A stretch of 14,124 nucleotides of DNA from JAAZLA01 sp964560975 (GTDB lineage: Bacteria > Spirochaetota > Spirochaetia > Treponematales > Treponemataceae), in assembly GCA_964560975.1 (NCBI GenBank), contig CAZLNE010000053.1, forward strand, positions 1 to 14,124. Direction: 5' to 3'. Below, piece after piece: positions 1 through 7,790 of the stretch (positions are counted from its first letter, which is position 1; every line of letters starts with the position of its first letter). The translations under genes were made by a program, and so were the position numbers. The notes beneath the pieces are model-generated. The model was given only the letters and a program-made list of their open reading frames with translations. It had not been told where the DNA came from and did not search any database.

Positions 1-1840
1 ATTCCCAGCCGAATGTTGCAGGCGGTTTATTGGTAATGTCGTAAAAGAGTGCGTCGCAGAAGCTGAGTTTTTGCAGGCGTCCAATAATAACCGAAAGTAA
101 AGGCCAGTCAAGGTGAGCAAAGCGGGCTGTCATGACATCTTCTGATACGACCGGGCGAAGTATAAATGAACAGTGTCCTTCTTGCTCTGCATAGGTGGTA
201 TGAATAGTTAGATGTTGGAATATTTTTTTATACCAGCCGGCTTTCTTTAATTCTTCAAGAATAATTGCGTCTGCTTCTCTTGTCTGATCAAGTGCTTCTT
301 TTGTACAGTATCCTTCCTGGATTGAACAGTGTGGCTTTTCCCATAGTTTTATAACGGTTCTATTTACGTCTGATACAGTATTCGTAATATGAGACGATGC
401 TTTTTCCAATAAAGTCCAATCTGGTATTTGTTTTGAAAAGTAAAGTACTGCAGGGAAACGGTAGGTTCTAAAATCGCCCTGCACACCTACTGATTTTACG
501 GGTAAAATTGATGTTGATAAGGTATTTATAGGGATAGAAGGAAATAAGGGAGAAAAATCTATAGATGTAACTTTTTTTTCTGCACGAGCGAATTCTCGTT
601 CTTCTTCTGATGATAGCACTCCGGAATTACACAATACATTGATCGATAATCCCGGTCCTGGAAATGGATGTCTCATAACAAGTTCTTCGCTTAGTCCTAT
701 CTTTTTTCCAATTTCTCGTACTTCATCCTTATATAAATCTTTAAGCGGTTCGATGATTAAGCCTTTTGCAATTAAGGCTTGTATACCATCGACGCGATTA
801 TGATGAGTTTTTATAACATGAGAATTTTTGGTTCCGCCTGATTCAATAATATCAGGGTAGAGTGTTCCCTGTGCTAAAAGCCATTGTGAATCGGCAAGGC
901 TATGTCTTTTTGCAACTTCATTTCTTACGGCAATAAAATTTTCACCGACCGCCTTTCTTTTTTGTTGAGGGTCTATCAGTTTATTAATTGCTTTTAAAAA
1001 TGATTCGCTTGCATCTTCAACAATGAAGTTTGTGAAACCTGCATCTTTGTATCTTCTTTCAATGATTTTACTTTCATTTTTGCGCATGAAACCGTTATCA
1101 ATATGAAGTCCTAACACACGGTCTTGACCCAGGGCTTTATTTAAGAGGGCAAAAGCAACGGTTGAGTCAACTCCGCCTGATAAAAAGAGGAGTACTTTTT
1201 TATCATGAGCATCAGTTTTTATCTGCTCTAAGATTACATCAAGAACGGTGCTTTGATCCCAGTTTTTTTTCATTCCGCAAAATTCTGCAAAGTTTGCAAA
1301 AATAGTATTTCCGCAAGGAGTATCTTTTACTTCGACATGGAACTGAAGTCCAAATCGTTTAAGTTCGAGGTTCTGTACTGCTGCATATGGACAATCTTTT
1401 GTAAATGCTGCCTGTTCAAAGCCGGGAGCTAAACTAAGTACTGCATCCTGATGGCTCATCCATACCTGTGCCGGCATTTGTATTCCCTTAAAAAGAGGAC
1501 AGTCAATTTTATCATTTCTTTGCAGTTGAGCAAAACCGAATTCTCCGACAGACGCCTTTCCCACCTCTGCGCCATATTCTTGAGAAAGCAGGTGATGACC
1601 ATAACATAGACCTACTATAGGAACAGGGAGGTTAAGAATATCACTATTGAATTCGGGTACATTTTCTTCATATACCGATGAAGGTCCCCCAGATAACACA
1701 ATTCCCTTGGCATGCTGCAAGTTTTCTATAGAAGTGCTTGGTGACGCTATTTCTGAATAGTAACCTAAAAGGCGAAATCTTTTTGCAATTAAGTGTGCAT
1801 ATTGGCTGCCAAAATCTAATACAATAATACTTTCTCTCAT
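1..1840 (-). CDS. guaA: GMP synthase (glutamine-hydrolysing), long eukaryote-like form
   Basis: It converts XMP to GMP using ATP and glutamine, the last step of guanine nucleotide synthesis in the cytosol. The translation reads 613 residues and ends in KPPATFGWE, matching the family C-terminus KPPATIEWE. Only the first base of the stop codon lies inside the window, so the protein is essentially complete. An N-terminal class I amidotransferase domain has the nucleophile Cys79 in GLCYGHH and a FHVEV motif where most members have FHPEV. The ATP pyrophosphatase P-loop SGGVDS is at 221-226, followed by IKTHHN and RHPFPGPG (His391). The C-terminal part after PGPG is about 220 residues, against about 120 in the 525-residue E. 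coli enzyme. Its VGVQGDFRTYRFP motif resembles human GMPS, so this is the long-dimerisation-domain type. The ATG overlaps the pyrG stop (ATGA), with AAGGA upstream inside pyrG, implying translational coupling. Identification is very secure. Confidence 0.96.
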   Translation of the reverse strand, partial: MRESIIVLDFGSQYAHLIAKRFRLLGYYSEIASPSTSIENLQHAKGIVLSGGPSSVYEENVPEFNSDILNLPVPIVGLCYGHHLLSQEYGAEVGKASVGEFGFAQLQRNDKIDCPLFKGIQMPAQVWMSHQDAVLSLAPGFEQAAFTKDCPYAAVQNLELKRFGLQFHVEVKDTPCGNTIFANFAEFCGMKKNWDQSTVLDVILEQIKTDAHDKKVLLFLSGGVDSTVAFALLNKALGQDRVLGLHIDNGFMRKNESKIIERRYKDAGFTNFIVEDASESFLKAINKLIDPQQKRKAVGENFIAVRNEVAKRHSLADSQWLLAQGTLYPDIIESGGTKNSHVIKTHHNRVDGIQALIAKGLIIEPLKDLYKDEVREIGKKIGLSEELVMRHPFPGPGLSINVLCNSGVLSSEEEREFARAEKKVTSIDFSPLFPSIPINTLSTSILPVKSVGVQGDFRTYRFPAVLYFSKQIPDWTLLEKASSHITNTVSDVNRTVIKLWEKPHCSIQEGYCTKEALDQTREADAIILEELKKAGWYKKIFQHLTIHTTYAEQEGHCSFILRPVVSEDVMTARFAHLDWPLLSVIIGRLQKLSFCDALFYDITNKPPATFGWE

Positions 1841-3447
1841 TTTTTTCCTTCTAATGATGCTTTTATAAAATTACGGAACAAAGGATGTGCTTTATCTGGC
1901 CTGGATTTGAATTCCGGATGAAACTGTACACCTAGCATCCATGGATGTTTTGCTGTTGCTGAAAGTTCTACTATTTCAACAAGATTTCGTTCAGGGTTTA
2001 ATCCTGCAATTTTCATAGTGCTTTTTTCAAATTGTTCTTTGTATTTGTTGTTAAATTCATATCTATGACGGTGTCTTTCCCAAATGACAGATGTGTTATA
2101 CGCTTTTTGAGCAAGTCCTTCTTTTGCAAGTGCACATTCATATTTACCCAGGCGCAGAGTGCCTCCAAGCATGACTCCATTTTGATCCGGCATAAGATCA
2201 ATGACAGGATGTGGTGTATTTTTATCCATCTCGGTTGAATTAGCCTTTGCTAAGTTAAGTACGTTTCGGGCATATTCAATAACCATTATTTGCATACCTA
2301 GACAGATGCCGAAATAGGGAATCTTGTTTTCACGCGCATATTTTGCTGTTGTAATCATTCCTTCTATTCCTCGGTCTCCGAATCCGCCGGGAACGATAAT
2401 ACCGTCAGCGCTTGAAAGAAGCTTTTTAGCGTCTTCGTCACTGTTGATATTTTCAGATGATATCCAGTCTATAATGACTTCTGCATCGTTATAAATTCCT
2501 GCGTGCGTTAAAGACTCAACGACTGATAGATATGCGTCGTGAAGTTCTACGTATTTTCCAACTAGAGCGATACGAACCTGTGTCTTTGAATTATACAGTT
2601 TGTGTACGATTTTTTCCCATTCCTGGAGATTTGATTCTTTGTTTTCAATACCAAGACACTTGCATACAGCCTTTCCTAATCCTTCTTTTTCCATCATGAG
2701 AGGAACTTCATAAATAGATTTTGCATTAAGGTTTTGGATGATGCAGTCAGTAGATACATTGCAGAACAGGGCAAGTTTTTCTCTTGTTGAAAAATCAACA
2801 GGCATTTCACTTCTAAGCATGATAATATCTGGCTGAATACCTAATCCCTGAAGGTCTTTAACACTGTGCTGTGTCGGTTTAGATTTTAATTCCTGGGCTT
2901 TTTTCATGTAGGGGAGAAGTGTTAAGTGTATGTAGGCACAGTTTTCAACTCCGACCTCATACTTTATCTGTCTTATAGCTTCAATAAAGGGCAGTGATTC
3001 AATGTCTCCAACGGTACCGCCTATTTCTGTAATAATGACATCAGCATTGGTCTCTTGGGCAGGTAACAAAATGCGCCCTCGAATTTCATCGGTTACGTTA
3101 GGAATTACTTGAACAGTACCTCCTGCGTAGCCTCCTTCGCGTTCCCGATTTAATATAGTCAGATATACCCGGCCTGCAGTAGTGTTGCTGCTTTGTGAGA
3201 GAGCTGCATCGGTAAAACGTTCATAGTGCCCAAGATCAAGATCGGTTTCTGCTCCGTCATCGGTAACAAAAACTTCTCCATGCTGACAGGGATTCATAGT
3301 ACCAGGATCAATGTTAAGGTATGGATCAAATTTCTGGTTTATTACGTTTAGGCCCCTGCTTTTCAGTATTAACCCTAAAGAGGCCGCGGCTATGCCCTTT
3401 CCGAGCCCGGATACAACACCGCCTGTAACAAAAACATACTTGGTCAT
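1837..3447 (-). CDS. pyrG: CTP synthase (glutamine-hydrolysing)
   Basis: It aminates UTP to CTP with ATP and glutamine in the cytosol. I place the start at the ATG at 3447 (MTKYVFVTGG, 536 residues). GGAG lies 5 nt upstream of it, and the family begins at this point. The in-frame ATG at 3468 has no ribosome-binding site. The synthetase domain shows GGVVSGLGKG near residues 9-18, and the glutaminase domain shows GICLGMQ with the nucleophile Cys382 and a C-terminal FHPEF. The length equals the usual 530-550. It is the first gene of a pyrG-guaA operon: its TGA stop overlaps the guaA ATG. The promoter lies just upstream, divergent from ndk. Nothing in the sequence looks damaged. Joining CTP and GMP synthesis in one operon makes sense because GTP is the allosteric activator of CTP synthase (known for the family). 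Confidence 0.98.
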   Translation of the reverse strand: MTKYVFVTGGVVSGLGKGIAAASLGLILKSRGLNVINQKFDPYLNIDPGTMNPCQHGEVFVTDDGAETDLDLGHYERFTDAALSQSSNTTAGRVYLTILNREREGGYAGGTVQVIPNVTDEIRGRILLPAQETNADVIITEIGGTVGDIESLPFIEAIRQIKYEVGVENCAYIHLTLLPYMKKAQELKSKPTQHSVKDLQGLGIQPDIIMLRSEMPVDFSTREKLALFCNVSTDCIIQNLNAKSIYEVPLMMEKEGLGKAVCKCLGIENKESNLQEWEKIVHKLYNSKTQVRIALVGKYVELHDAYLSVVESLTHAGIYNDAEVIIDWISSENINSDEDAKKLLSSADGIIVPGGFGDRGIEGMITTAKYARENKIPYFGICLGMQIMVIEYARNVLNLAKANSTEMDKNTPHPVIDLMPDQNGVMLGGTLRLGKYECALAKEGLAQKAYNTSVIWERHRHRYEFNNKYKEQFEKSTMKIAGLNPERNLVEIVELSATAKHPWMLGVQFHPEFKSRPDKAHPLFRNFIKASLEGKK

Positions 3448-3452
3448 GATAT

Positions 3453-3456
3453 CTCC
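3453..3456 (-). promoter_or_regulatory. Ribosome-binding site of pyrG
   Basis: The sequence GGAG is 5 nt upstream of the ATG at 3447. It decides this start over the upstream in-frame ATG at 3468, which has no such sequence. Confidence 0.7.
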
Positions 3457-3498
3457 ATCATTCAGCATACCGCCGAAGGTTTTCTAAAATTAGTGTTG

Positions 3499-3527
3499 AT
3501 TATACCAAAATCTAATCTTTTCGTCCA
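3499..3527 (-). promoter_or_regulatory. Sigma70-type promoter of pyrG-guaA
   Basis: On the minus strand TGGACG (3522-3527, 4 of 6 to TTGACA) is followed after 17 nt by a perfect TATAAT (3499-3504). TGG directly precedes the -10 box, giving an extended -10-like context. Transcription would begin near 3492, leaving a leader of about 45 nt before the pyrG ATG. No attenuator-like U or C run is evident in the leader. Pyrimidine-sensitive initiation cannot be judged from sequence alone. Confidence 0.75.
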
Positions 3528-3613
3528 TAAACATATTGATAGTAAATCAGTATAGAAGAAAAAATCTATTTATGATATAGTTGGCTTTGCTACATTAGTG
3601 GAGGATTTTAAGA

Positions 3614-4057
3614 ATGGAACGCTGTTTTGTTATGCTTAAACCAGGCACCGTTAATCGAAGAATTGTAGGCGAGGTTATAGCACGCCTTGAGAGAAAAGGG
3701 CTGCGTCTTGTTGGTGTTAAGATGCTTAATGTTTCTCAAAAACTTGCGCAGGATCATTATATTGAGCATAAGAAACGCTCTTTTTATGACAATCTTATTC
3801 AATACATTACTTCCGGCCCTGTTATTGCAATGGTTTGGCAGGCTGATGATTGTGTTCTCCTTGTGAGAAAACTCGTAGGTTCAACAAATGTTGCCGAAGC
3901 GGCTCCTGGAACAATTCGCGGAGATTATTGTTGTCATACTCCGTATAATATTATCCATGCTTCGGACTCTAAGGAAAATGCTCAAAGGGAAATTGATTTG
4001 TTTTTTAAACCCGAAGAGCTTTGTGTTTGGAAAGACGAACCTGGTTGCTGCTTCTAA
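3614..4057 (+). CDS. ndk: Nucleoside diphosphate kinase
   Basis: It transfers the gamma-phosphate of ATP to nucleoside diphosphates through a phospho-histidine, equilibrating NTP and dNTP pools. The protein is 147 residues, the usual length. It shows the N-terminal MLKPG nucleotide-binding start, RKLVGSTN, PGTIRGD, and the active-site motif NIIHASDS with His115. Many bacterial enzymes have NxxHGSDS; the HASDS variant with REIDLFF after it is closer to archaeal-type sequences. GGAGGA at 3600-3605 lies 8 nt before the ATG. It diverges from pyrG-guaA, whose products CTP and GMP (as GDP) belong to the same nucleotide pathway. A TATGAT at 3571-3576 could be its -10 box, but I see no convincing -35. 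Its stop codon lies inside the first arm of a downstream stem-loop. Confidence 0.97.
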   Translation: MERCFVMLKPGTVNRRIVGEVIARLERKGLRLVGVKMLNVSQKLAQDHYIEHKKRSFYDNLIQYITSGPVIAMVWQADDCVLLVRKLVGSTNVAEAAPGTIRGDYCCHTPYNIIHASDSKENAQREIDLFFKPEELCVWKDEPGCCF

Positions 4058-4080
4058 GATAACGTTTCGGTGTTATCTTA
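4055..4080 (+). terminator. Stem-loop at the ndk stop codon
   Basis: TAAGATAAC (4055-4063) pairs with GTTATCTTA (4072-4080): 9 bp, 8-nt loop. The left arm contains the ndk stop codon. No T run follows, so it is not a classical intrinsic terminator. It could stabilise the ndk mRNA 3' end or act with the next hairpin. Confidence 0.5.
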
Positions 4081-4082
4081 AA

Positions 4083-4107
4083 CAGAATGAAGCAGAGCTT
4101 CATTCTG
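4083..4107 (+). terminator. Second stem-loop downstream of ndk
   Basis: CAGAATGAAGC (4083-4093) and GCTTCATTCTG (4097-4107) form a perfect 11-bp stem with the 3-nt loop AGA. It lacks a T run on either strand. Its right arm overlaps the -35 box of the gpsA promoter, so it could also be a protein-binding palindrome rather than an RNA structure. Confidence 0.5.
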
Positions 4108-4132
4108 ACATACTGCAGAATGTTGTTATAAT
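4105..4132 (+). promoter_or_regulatory. Sigma70-type promoter of gpsA-ffh
   Basis: CTGACA (4105-4110, 5 of 6 to TTGACA) is followed after 16 nt by a perfect TATAAT (4127-4132). Transcription would begin near 4140, giving a leader of about 75 nt before the gpsA ATG at 4216. The -35 box overlaps the right arm of an 11-bp inverted repeat, and the -10 box lies in the left arm of another. Confidence 0.75.
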
Positions 4133-4164
4133 AAAGGAATAAGGGGTTTATGCTTTTATTATAA
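4126..4164 (+). repeat. Inverted repeat spanning the gpsA -10 box
   Basis: TTATAATAAA (4126-4135) and TTTATTATAA (4155-4164) are perfect 10-bp inverted arms separated by 19 nt. The left arm contains the -10 TATAAT. It is entirely A/T, so a chance origin is possible. In the transcript only the right arm would be complete, which argues against an RNA role for gpsA mRNA. Confidence 0.4.
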
Positions 4165-4203
4165 TCACATTAAAAAGAAGGACCGGGCTGATTTTTGCCT
4201 ATG

Positions 4204-4209
4204 AAGAGG
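4204..4209 (+). promoter_or_regulatory. Ribosome-binding site of gpsA
   Basis: AAGAGG sits 6 nt before the ATG at 4216. It favours that ATG over the upstream in-frame TTG at 4195 and ATG at 4201, neither of which has a well-placed Shine-Dalgarno sequence. Confidence 0.6.
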
Positions 4210-4215
4210 TTTAAT

Positions 4216-5262
4216 ATGGAAAGTAAGAATATTGGTATAATTGGTGCAGGTGCATGGGGTACCGCAATAGCACATGCTTTAGCAAAAGAAGGGCATATTG
4301 TAGAAATCTGGGCTATGGAGATAGATGTTGTTGAAAGTATTAATAGTAAACATGAGAATCAAAGATTCTTAGAAGGTTTCACTCTTTCTCCAAATGTAAC
4401 AGCTACTCAAGATATTAATAAGGCAGCTTCAAATAAGGAGTTTCTGATTCTTGCAAGTCCTTCATTGTATCTTGCAAAAACTGTTGAAAGAATCTTATCT
4501 GTTCCTTCTATCGCTGACGGCTCTACCTGCATTGGTATACTGACAAAGGGTTTTGTTCCGTCCAGTCAAGGTGCAAAACTAATTGTTGAAACCTTGGAAG
4601 AAGTTCTCCCTCCATCATATAAAAAAGCCTTAGTATATATTTCTGGTCCCAGCCATGCAGAAGAAGTTGCACTGGGTAAATTAACCGGTCTTATTGCCGC
4701 CAGTGAAAATCCCAAAAATACTATACGGTTTAGGGAACTTCTTAAGACGCAAAGTCTTATGGTTTTTTCAAGTTTTGATGTTGTAGGCGTTCAGGTTTGT
4801 GCTGCTGCGAAAAACGTTGTTGCGGTTGTATTCGGCTGTCTTGATGCTGTTGCACAAAATTCTGAATTTTTTGGCGATAATACAGAGTCACTTCTTCTTG
4901 CTGCAGGATTGAATGAGATTCAAGCACTTGGTTTTGCTATGGGCGCAACCCATGCTGAAACGTTTACTTCGATTGCCGGAGTTGGAGACCTTGATGTAAC
5001 ATGCCGCAGTAAATATGGAAGAAACCGAAGGTTCGGGCATGATATTATTAATAAAAAACTTCTAGATAAATTTTCAAGTCTTGATGATCTTATTTCCAGA
5101 ATATCTGAGATTGGATACCTTCCTGAAGGAGTAGTCGCCTGTAAATACATTCAGCAGATATCAGCAGAAAGAAATATAAAACTGCCGATTTGCAATGGTT
5201 TATATAAAATATTGAATAAAGAAATTGAACCTGTAGACTTTTTGAAGGAGGTCTTGCGCTAG
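4216..5262 (+). CDS. gpsA: Glycerol-3-phosphate dehydrogenase, NAD(P)+-dependent
   Basis: It reduces dihydroxyacetone phosphate to sn-glycerol 3-phosphate in the cytosol, supplying the backbone of membrane phospholipids. From the chosen ATG at 4216 it is 348 residues, close to the usual 330-345. The Rossmann motif GAGAWG is at residues 10-15. ISGPSHAEEVA is near 142-151. The catalytic lysine is in AAAKN (Lys199), and the substrate-binding region carries GVGDLDVTCRSKYGRNRRFG near 255-274. It has its own promoter at 4105-4132. The TAG stop is followed by only three bases before the ffh ATG, which lies in the same reading frame. The strong Shine-Dalgarno sequence for ffh lies inside the gpsA 3' end. 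Confidence 0.96.
   Translation: MESKNIGIIGAGAWGTAIAHALAKEGHIVEIWAMEIDVVESINSKHENQRFLEGFTLSPNVTATQDINKAASNKEFLILASPSLYLAKTVERILSVPSIADGSTCIGILTKGFVPSSQGAKLIVETLEEVLPPSYKKALVYISGPSHAEEVALGKLTGLIAASENPKNTIRFRELLKTQSLMVFSSFDVVGVQVCAAAKNVVAVVFGCLDAVAQNSEFFGDNTESLLLAAGLNEIQALGFAMGATHAETFTSIAGVGDLDVTCRSKYGRNRRFGHDIINKKLLDKFSSLDDLISRISEIGYLPEGVVACKYIQQISAERNIKLPICNGLYKILNKEIEPVDFLKEVLR
5245..5251 (+). promoter_or_regulatory. Distant ribosome-binding site of ffh
   Basis: AAGGAGG, a near-perfect anti-16S match, lies within gpsA but 14 nt before the ffh ATG, longer than the usual 5-10 nt. The gpsA TAG at 5260-5262 is in the ffh frame and excludes any earlier ffh start, so this is the only Shine-Dalgarno available. 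Confidence 0.6.
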
Positions 5263-5265
5263 ACT

Positions 5266-6612
5266 ATGCTTGAAAAAATTACAAACACCTTTTCTGATGT
5301 TTTTAAACGAATTTCTGGAAAAGCATCAATATCAGAAAAAAATATAGAAGAAGCAGTAGAAAGTATTAAAATAGCCCTGCTTGAAGCCGATGTTAATCTT
5401 CGGGTTGTCAGACGCTTTGTTAACAGCACCATTGAAGAAGCAAAGGGTGAAAAAGTTTTACGTTCTGTAGACCCGGGTCAGCAGTTTATTAAGATTGTAC
5501 ACGATAAGATTGTTTCCCTTCTTGGTGATCAAAAACAGGATTTAAAGCTCAAAGGTCCTGACACACAATCTGTCATTCTGCTTTTGGGTTTACAGGGTTC
5601 TGGTAAAACAACAAGCGCCGCAAAACTTGCAGCCCGTTTATTAAAACAGGGTAGAAAACCTGTTTTAGCTGCCTGTGACTTAGTTCGTCCCGCAGCTGTA
5701 GAGCAATTAAGCATACTTGGCGGGAAAATAGGCGTACCTGTATATAAAGAAGATACAAAGGACGCCGTCCGTGTTGCAAAAAATGCACGCGACTTTGCAC
5801 GAAAAAATGGCTATGACACCCTCATCGTAGATACTGCAGGACGTCTCCAGGTTGATCAGCTCATGATGGACGAGATTGAGAATATTAAAAAAGCACTCAG
5901 TCCTGATGAACTTATTCTTGTTGCAGATTCCATGACCGGTCAAAGTGCTGTTGATGTTGCTAAGACATTTGATGAGCGTCTCGGCTTAAGCGGTGTTATA
6001 CTAACCAAATTTGACTCTGATGCACGAGGCGGTGCTGCCCTTTCATTAAAATCAATCACTGGTAAACCTATTTTATTTATTGGTACTGGTGAAAAAATTG
6101 AAGATTTTGAACCATTTCATCCTGAAAGAATAGCAAGCAGAATCCTGGGAATGGGTGATATTGTGTCGCTCGTTGAAAAGGCTCAGGAAACCATTGATGA
6201 ACAAGAAGCTGAACGTCTTCAAAAGAAGATGGCAAGCAACGAGTTTACCCTGCAGGATATGCTTGAACAGCTTCAACGTGTTAAAAAGATGGGTTCCATG
6301 CAGTCTCTCATCGAAATGATGCCTGGTTTAGCAGGACAGCTTGGGGATCAGGATATTGATACAAGCGGCATGAAAAGCCAGGAAGCTATTATTCTTTCGA
6401 TGAATAAAAAAGAAAGGGCAAATCACCTTATAATTGGTCCAAGCAGAAGAAAACGCATCGCTCATGGATCGGGAACATCAGTTGCAGAAGTAAATAAACT
6501 TATAAAGCAGTTTGAGAAAACTCGCCTTGCCATGAAAAAAATGACTAAGAATAAGGGTATGCAGGCCAAATTGATGCAGCAGCTGGGCGGTTCCGGCGGA
6601 ATGATGGGCTAG
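5266..6612 (+). CDS. ffh: Signal recognition particle GTPase (SRP54 homologue)
   Basis: It is the protein component of the bacterial signal recognition particle. It binds 4.5S RNA and hydrophobic nascent chains and delivers them to FtsY and the Sec translocon. The 448 residues match the family. The N domain comprises residues 1 to about 95, with ALLEADVNL at 37-45. The G domain has the P-loop GLQGSGKT at 108-115, DTAGR at 189-193, TKFD at 247-250 and DARGG at 252-256. The methionine-rich M domain runs from about 300, with the RNA-binding stretch SRRKRIAHGSG at 393-403 and a flexible Gly/Met C-terminus. It is cotranscribed with gpsA, with only three bases between stop and start. It is followed directly by a terminator, so the rpsP gene often found after ffh is not linked here. 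Confidence 0.98.
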   Translation: MLEKITNTFSDVFKRISGKASISEKNIEEAVESIKIALLEADVNLRVVRRFVNSTIEEAKGEKVLRSVDPGQQFIKIVHDKIVSLLGDQKQDLKLKGPDTQSVILLLGLQGSGKTTSAAKLAARLLKQGRKPVLAACDLVRPAAVEQLSILGGKIGVPVYKEDTKDAVRVAKNARDFARKNGYDTLIVDTAGRLQVDQLMMDEIENIKKALSPDELILVADSMTGQSAVDVAKTFDERLGLSGVILTKFDSDARGGAALSLKSITGKPILFIGTGEKIEDFEPFHPERIASRILGMGDIVSLVEKAQETIDEQEAERLQKKMASNEFTLQDMLEQLQRVKKMGSMQSLIEMMPGLAGQLGDQDIDTSGMKSQEAIILSMNKKERANHLIIGPSRRKRIAHGSGTSVAEVNKLIKQFEKTRLAMKKMTKNKGMQAKLMQQLGGSGGMMG

Positions 6613-6628
6613 CTCCGGCAGCCTTTTT
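6607..6628 (+). terminator. Intrinsic terminator of gpsA-ffh
   Basis: GGCT (6607-6610), a bulged A, then GC pair with GC and AGCC (6618-6623) around a TCCG tetraloop, followed directly by TTTTT (6624-6628). The hairpin is short but GC-rich and overlaps the ffh stop codon. Confidence 0.55.
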
Positions 6629-6673
6629 CTGATTAACGCAAAAAGATTTACATATTTTTTCTCTTTTGGTTAG

Positions 6674-6685
6674 TAAACCGGTGTA
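6674..6685. promoter_or_regulatory. Predicted LacI-family operator at the regulator's own promoter
   Basis: TAAACCGGTGTA matches the perfect palindrome TAAACCGGTTTA found at the transport operon promoter in 11 of 12 positions. It overlaps the -35 box (6684-6689) of the regulator gene, a position suited to autorepression. The same motif at both promoters links them as one regulon. Confidence 0.75.
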
Positions 6686-6712
6686 GTCAATGCTTTACAT
6701 TTTTGATATAAT
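6684..6712 (+). promoter_or_regulatory. Promoter of the LacI-family regulator gene
   Basis: TAGTCA (6684-6689, 4 of 6 to consensus), a 17-nt spacer, and a perfect TATAAT (6707-6712) preceded by TGA, an extended -10. Transcription would begin near 6719, about 25 nt before the GTG start. Confidence 0.7.
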
Positions 6713-6743
6713 TTCTCAATAACTAAAAATTGAGGATTATAAA

Positions 6744-7778
6744 GTGGGAATAACTATAAAAGATATTGCTTTACAAGCCGGTGTGTCTAAAACAACAGTA
6801 TCATTTGCATTCAATAGTCCAGATAGGATTTCTTCTGATACATATGAACGAATAATGACTATTGCCCGTGAAATAGGCTATTCCCCAAATCCCATTGCAC
6901 GTATCCTGAGTAATAAAAAAACGAAAAATATTGGAATAGTACTACCGCAAACGATATCAGTTTTTTTTCAAAACCCATATTTAGGCGAACTTCTGCGCGG
7001 AATAGGTTCTGTATGTGATCAGGAAGGTTTTGCTGTTTCTGTCTTATCGCCATTTAAAGGGATAGTTACACAGACCATCCTTAATGCTGCTGTAGACGGC
7101 ATACTGATAATGGGAATTTCAAAAGACAGCGAAGTTCATGAGACTTTTAAGCAGAGAGATATGCCCTATGTCACTATTGATGCGGCAGAAGCGGGCGATT
7201 ATGTTAATGTTGGTATTAAGGATGAAGAGTTATCTGAAAAGTTGATGGATATTCTACTCGCTAACGGTCATAGGAAAATCTGTTTTTGTCTTTTACAGTC
7301 AATTTCTCCAACCCTGCAAAAAGCTGATACATCTGGCACGCGAGAGGCACGTTTAAATGGTATTTTTAAATCTGTTAAAAATCATGGGTTAACTCATGAT
7401 GATACAAAAGATTTTCTTTATATTAATACACCTGCAACACTGACAGACTCGTATGATTTTGCACTTTCTCTGTTAAAAGCTAAAGATAGACCTACTGCTG
7501 TATTCTGTATGGCCGATGTTCAAGCGTATGGATTTTATAAGGCTGCGAGAGAATTGTCGCTTTCAATTCCGGAAGATCTTTCTGTTGTATCCTTTGATGA
7601 TTTACCACTTACAGAAACCTTAATACCAGGACTTACCTGTGTACACCAGAGCGCCTATGAAAAGGGTCGAATGGCTACCAAACTTCTTTTTAAGCTGATA
7701 GCGGGACAGCAGTGTGATTCTGCCGTCCTTGAGGCTCATATAATTCAACGTCATTCAGTAACCAAGATTAATAAATAA
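6744..7778 (+). CDS. LacI-family transcriptional regulator of the adjacent sugar locus
   Basis: It is a DNA-binding repressor with a periplasmic-binding-protein-like sensor domain. The 344-residue protein starts at a GTG, with GAGG 10 nt upstream. The N-terminal helix-turn-helix covers about residues 4-23 (IKDIALQAGVSKTTVSFAFN). The hinge helix NPIARILSNKKT is near 49-60. The effector domain includes the typical VVSFDDLPLTE near the C-terminus. The recognition helix has Phe where many members have Arg after TVS. It converges on the malQ-ended operon with a 12-bp gap. A shared TAAACCGGTTTA-type site lies at its own promoter and at the operon promoter, so it probably represses both until a sugar, likely a maltodextrin, binds. 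The effector is inferred only from the neighbouring glucanotransferase. Confidence 0.93.
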   Translation: MGITIKDIALQAGVSKTTVSFAFNSPDRISSDTYERIMTIAREIGYSPNPIARILSNKKTKNIGIVLPQTISVFFQNPYLGELLRGIGSVCDQEGFAVSVLSPFKGIVTQTILNAAVDGILIMGISKDSEVHETFKQRDMPYVTIDAAEAGDYVNVGIKDEELSEKLMDILLANGHRKICFCLLQSISPTLQKADTSGTREARLNGIFKSVKNHGLTHDDTKDFLYINTPATLTDSYDFALSLLKAKDRPTAVFCMADVQAYGFYKAARELSLSIPEDLSVVSFDDLPLTETLIPGLTCVHQSAYEKGRMATKLLFKLIAGQQCDSAVLEAHIIQRHSVTKINK

Positions 7779-7790
7779 GACTGTTCCCTA

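Noticed and set aside
2032..2238. Plus-strand open frame opposite pyrG
   Set aside because: It is a shadow of the well-conserved pyrG coding sequence, with no ribosome-binding site or recognisable domain.
3536..3581. Possible ndk promoter with TTGATA and TATGAT or TATAGT
   Set aside because: The spacings between the candidate -35 and -10 boxes (29 nt and more) are not compatible with a sigma70 promoter, and no other -35 fits well.
6690..6712. TTTACA next to the regulator's TATAAT as its -35 box
   Set aside because: Only 10 nt separate TTTACA (6694-6699 region) from TATAAT. The TAGTCA at 6684-6689 has the correct 17-nt spacing.
7779..7790. Terminator for the malQ operon in the convergent gap
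   Set aside because: Reading the minus strand past the malQ stop, I see no stem-loop with a T run. The only hairpin there is oriented for the regulator transcript.
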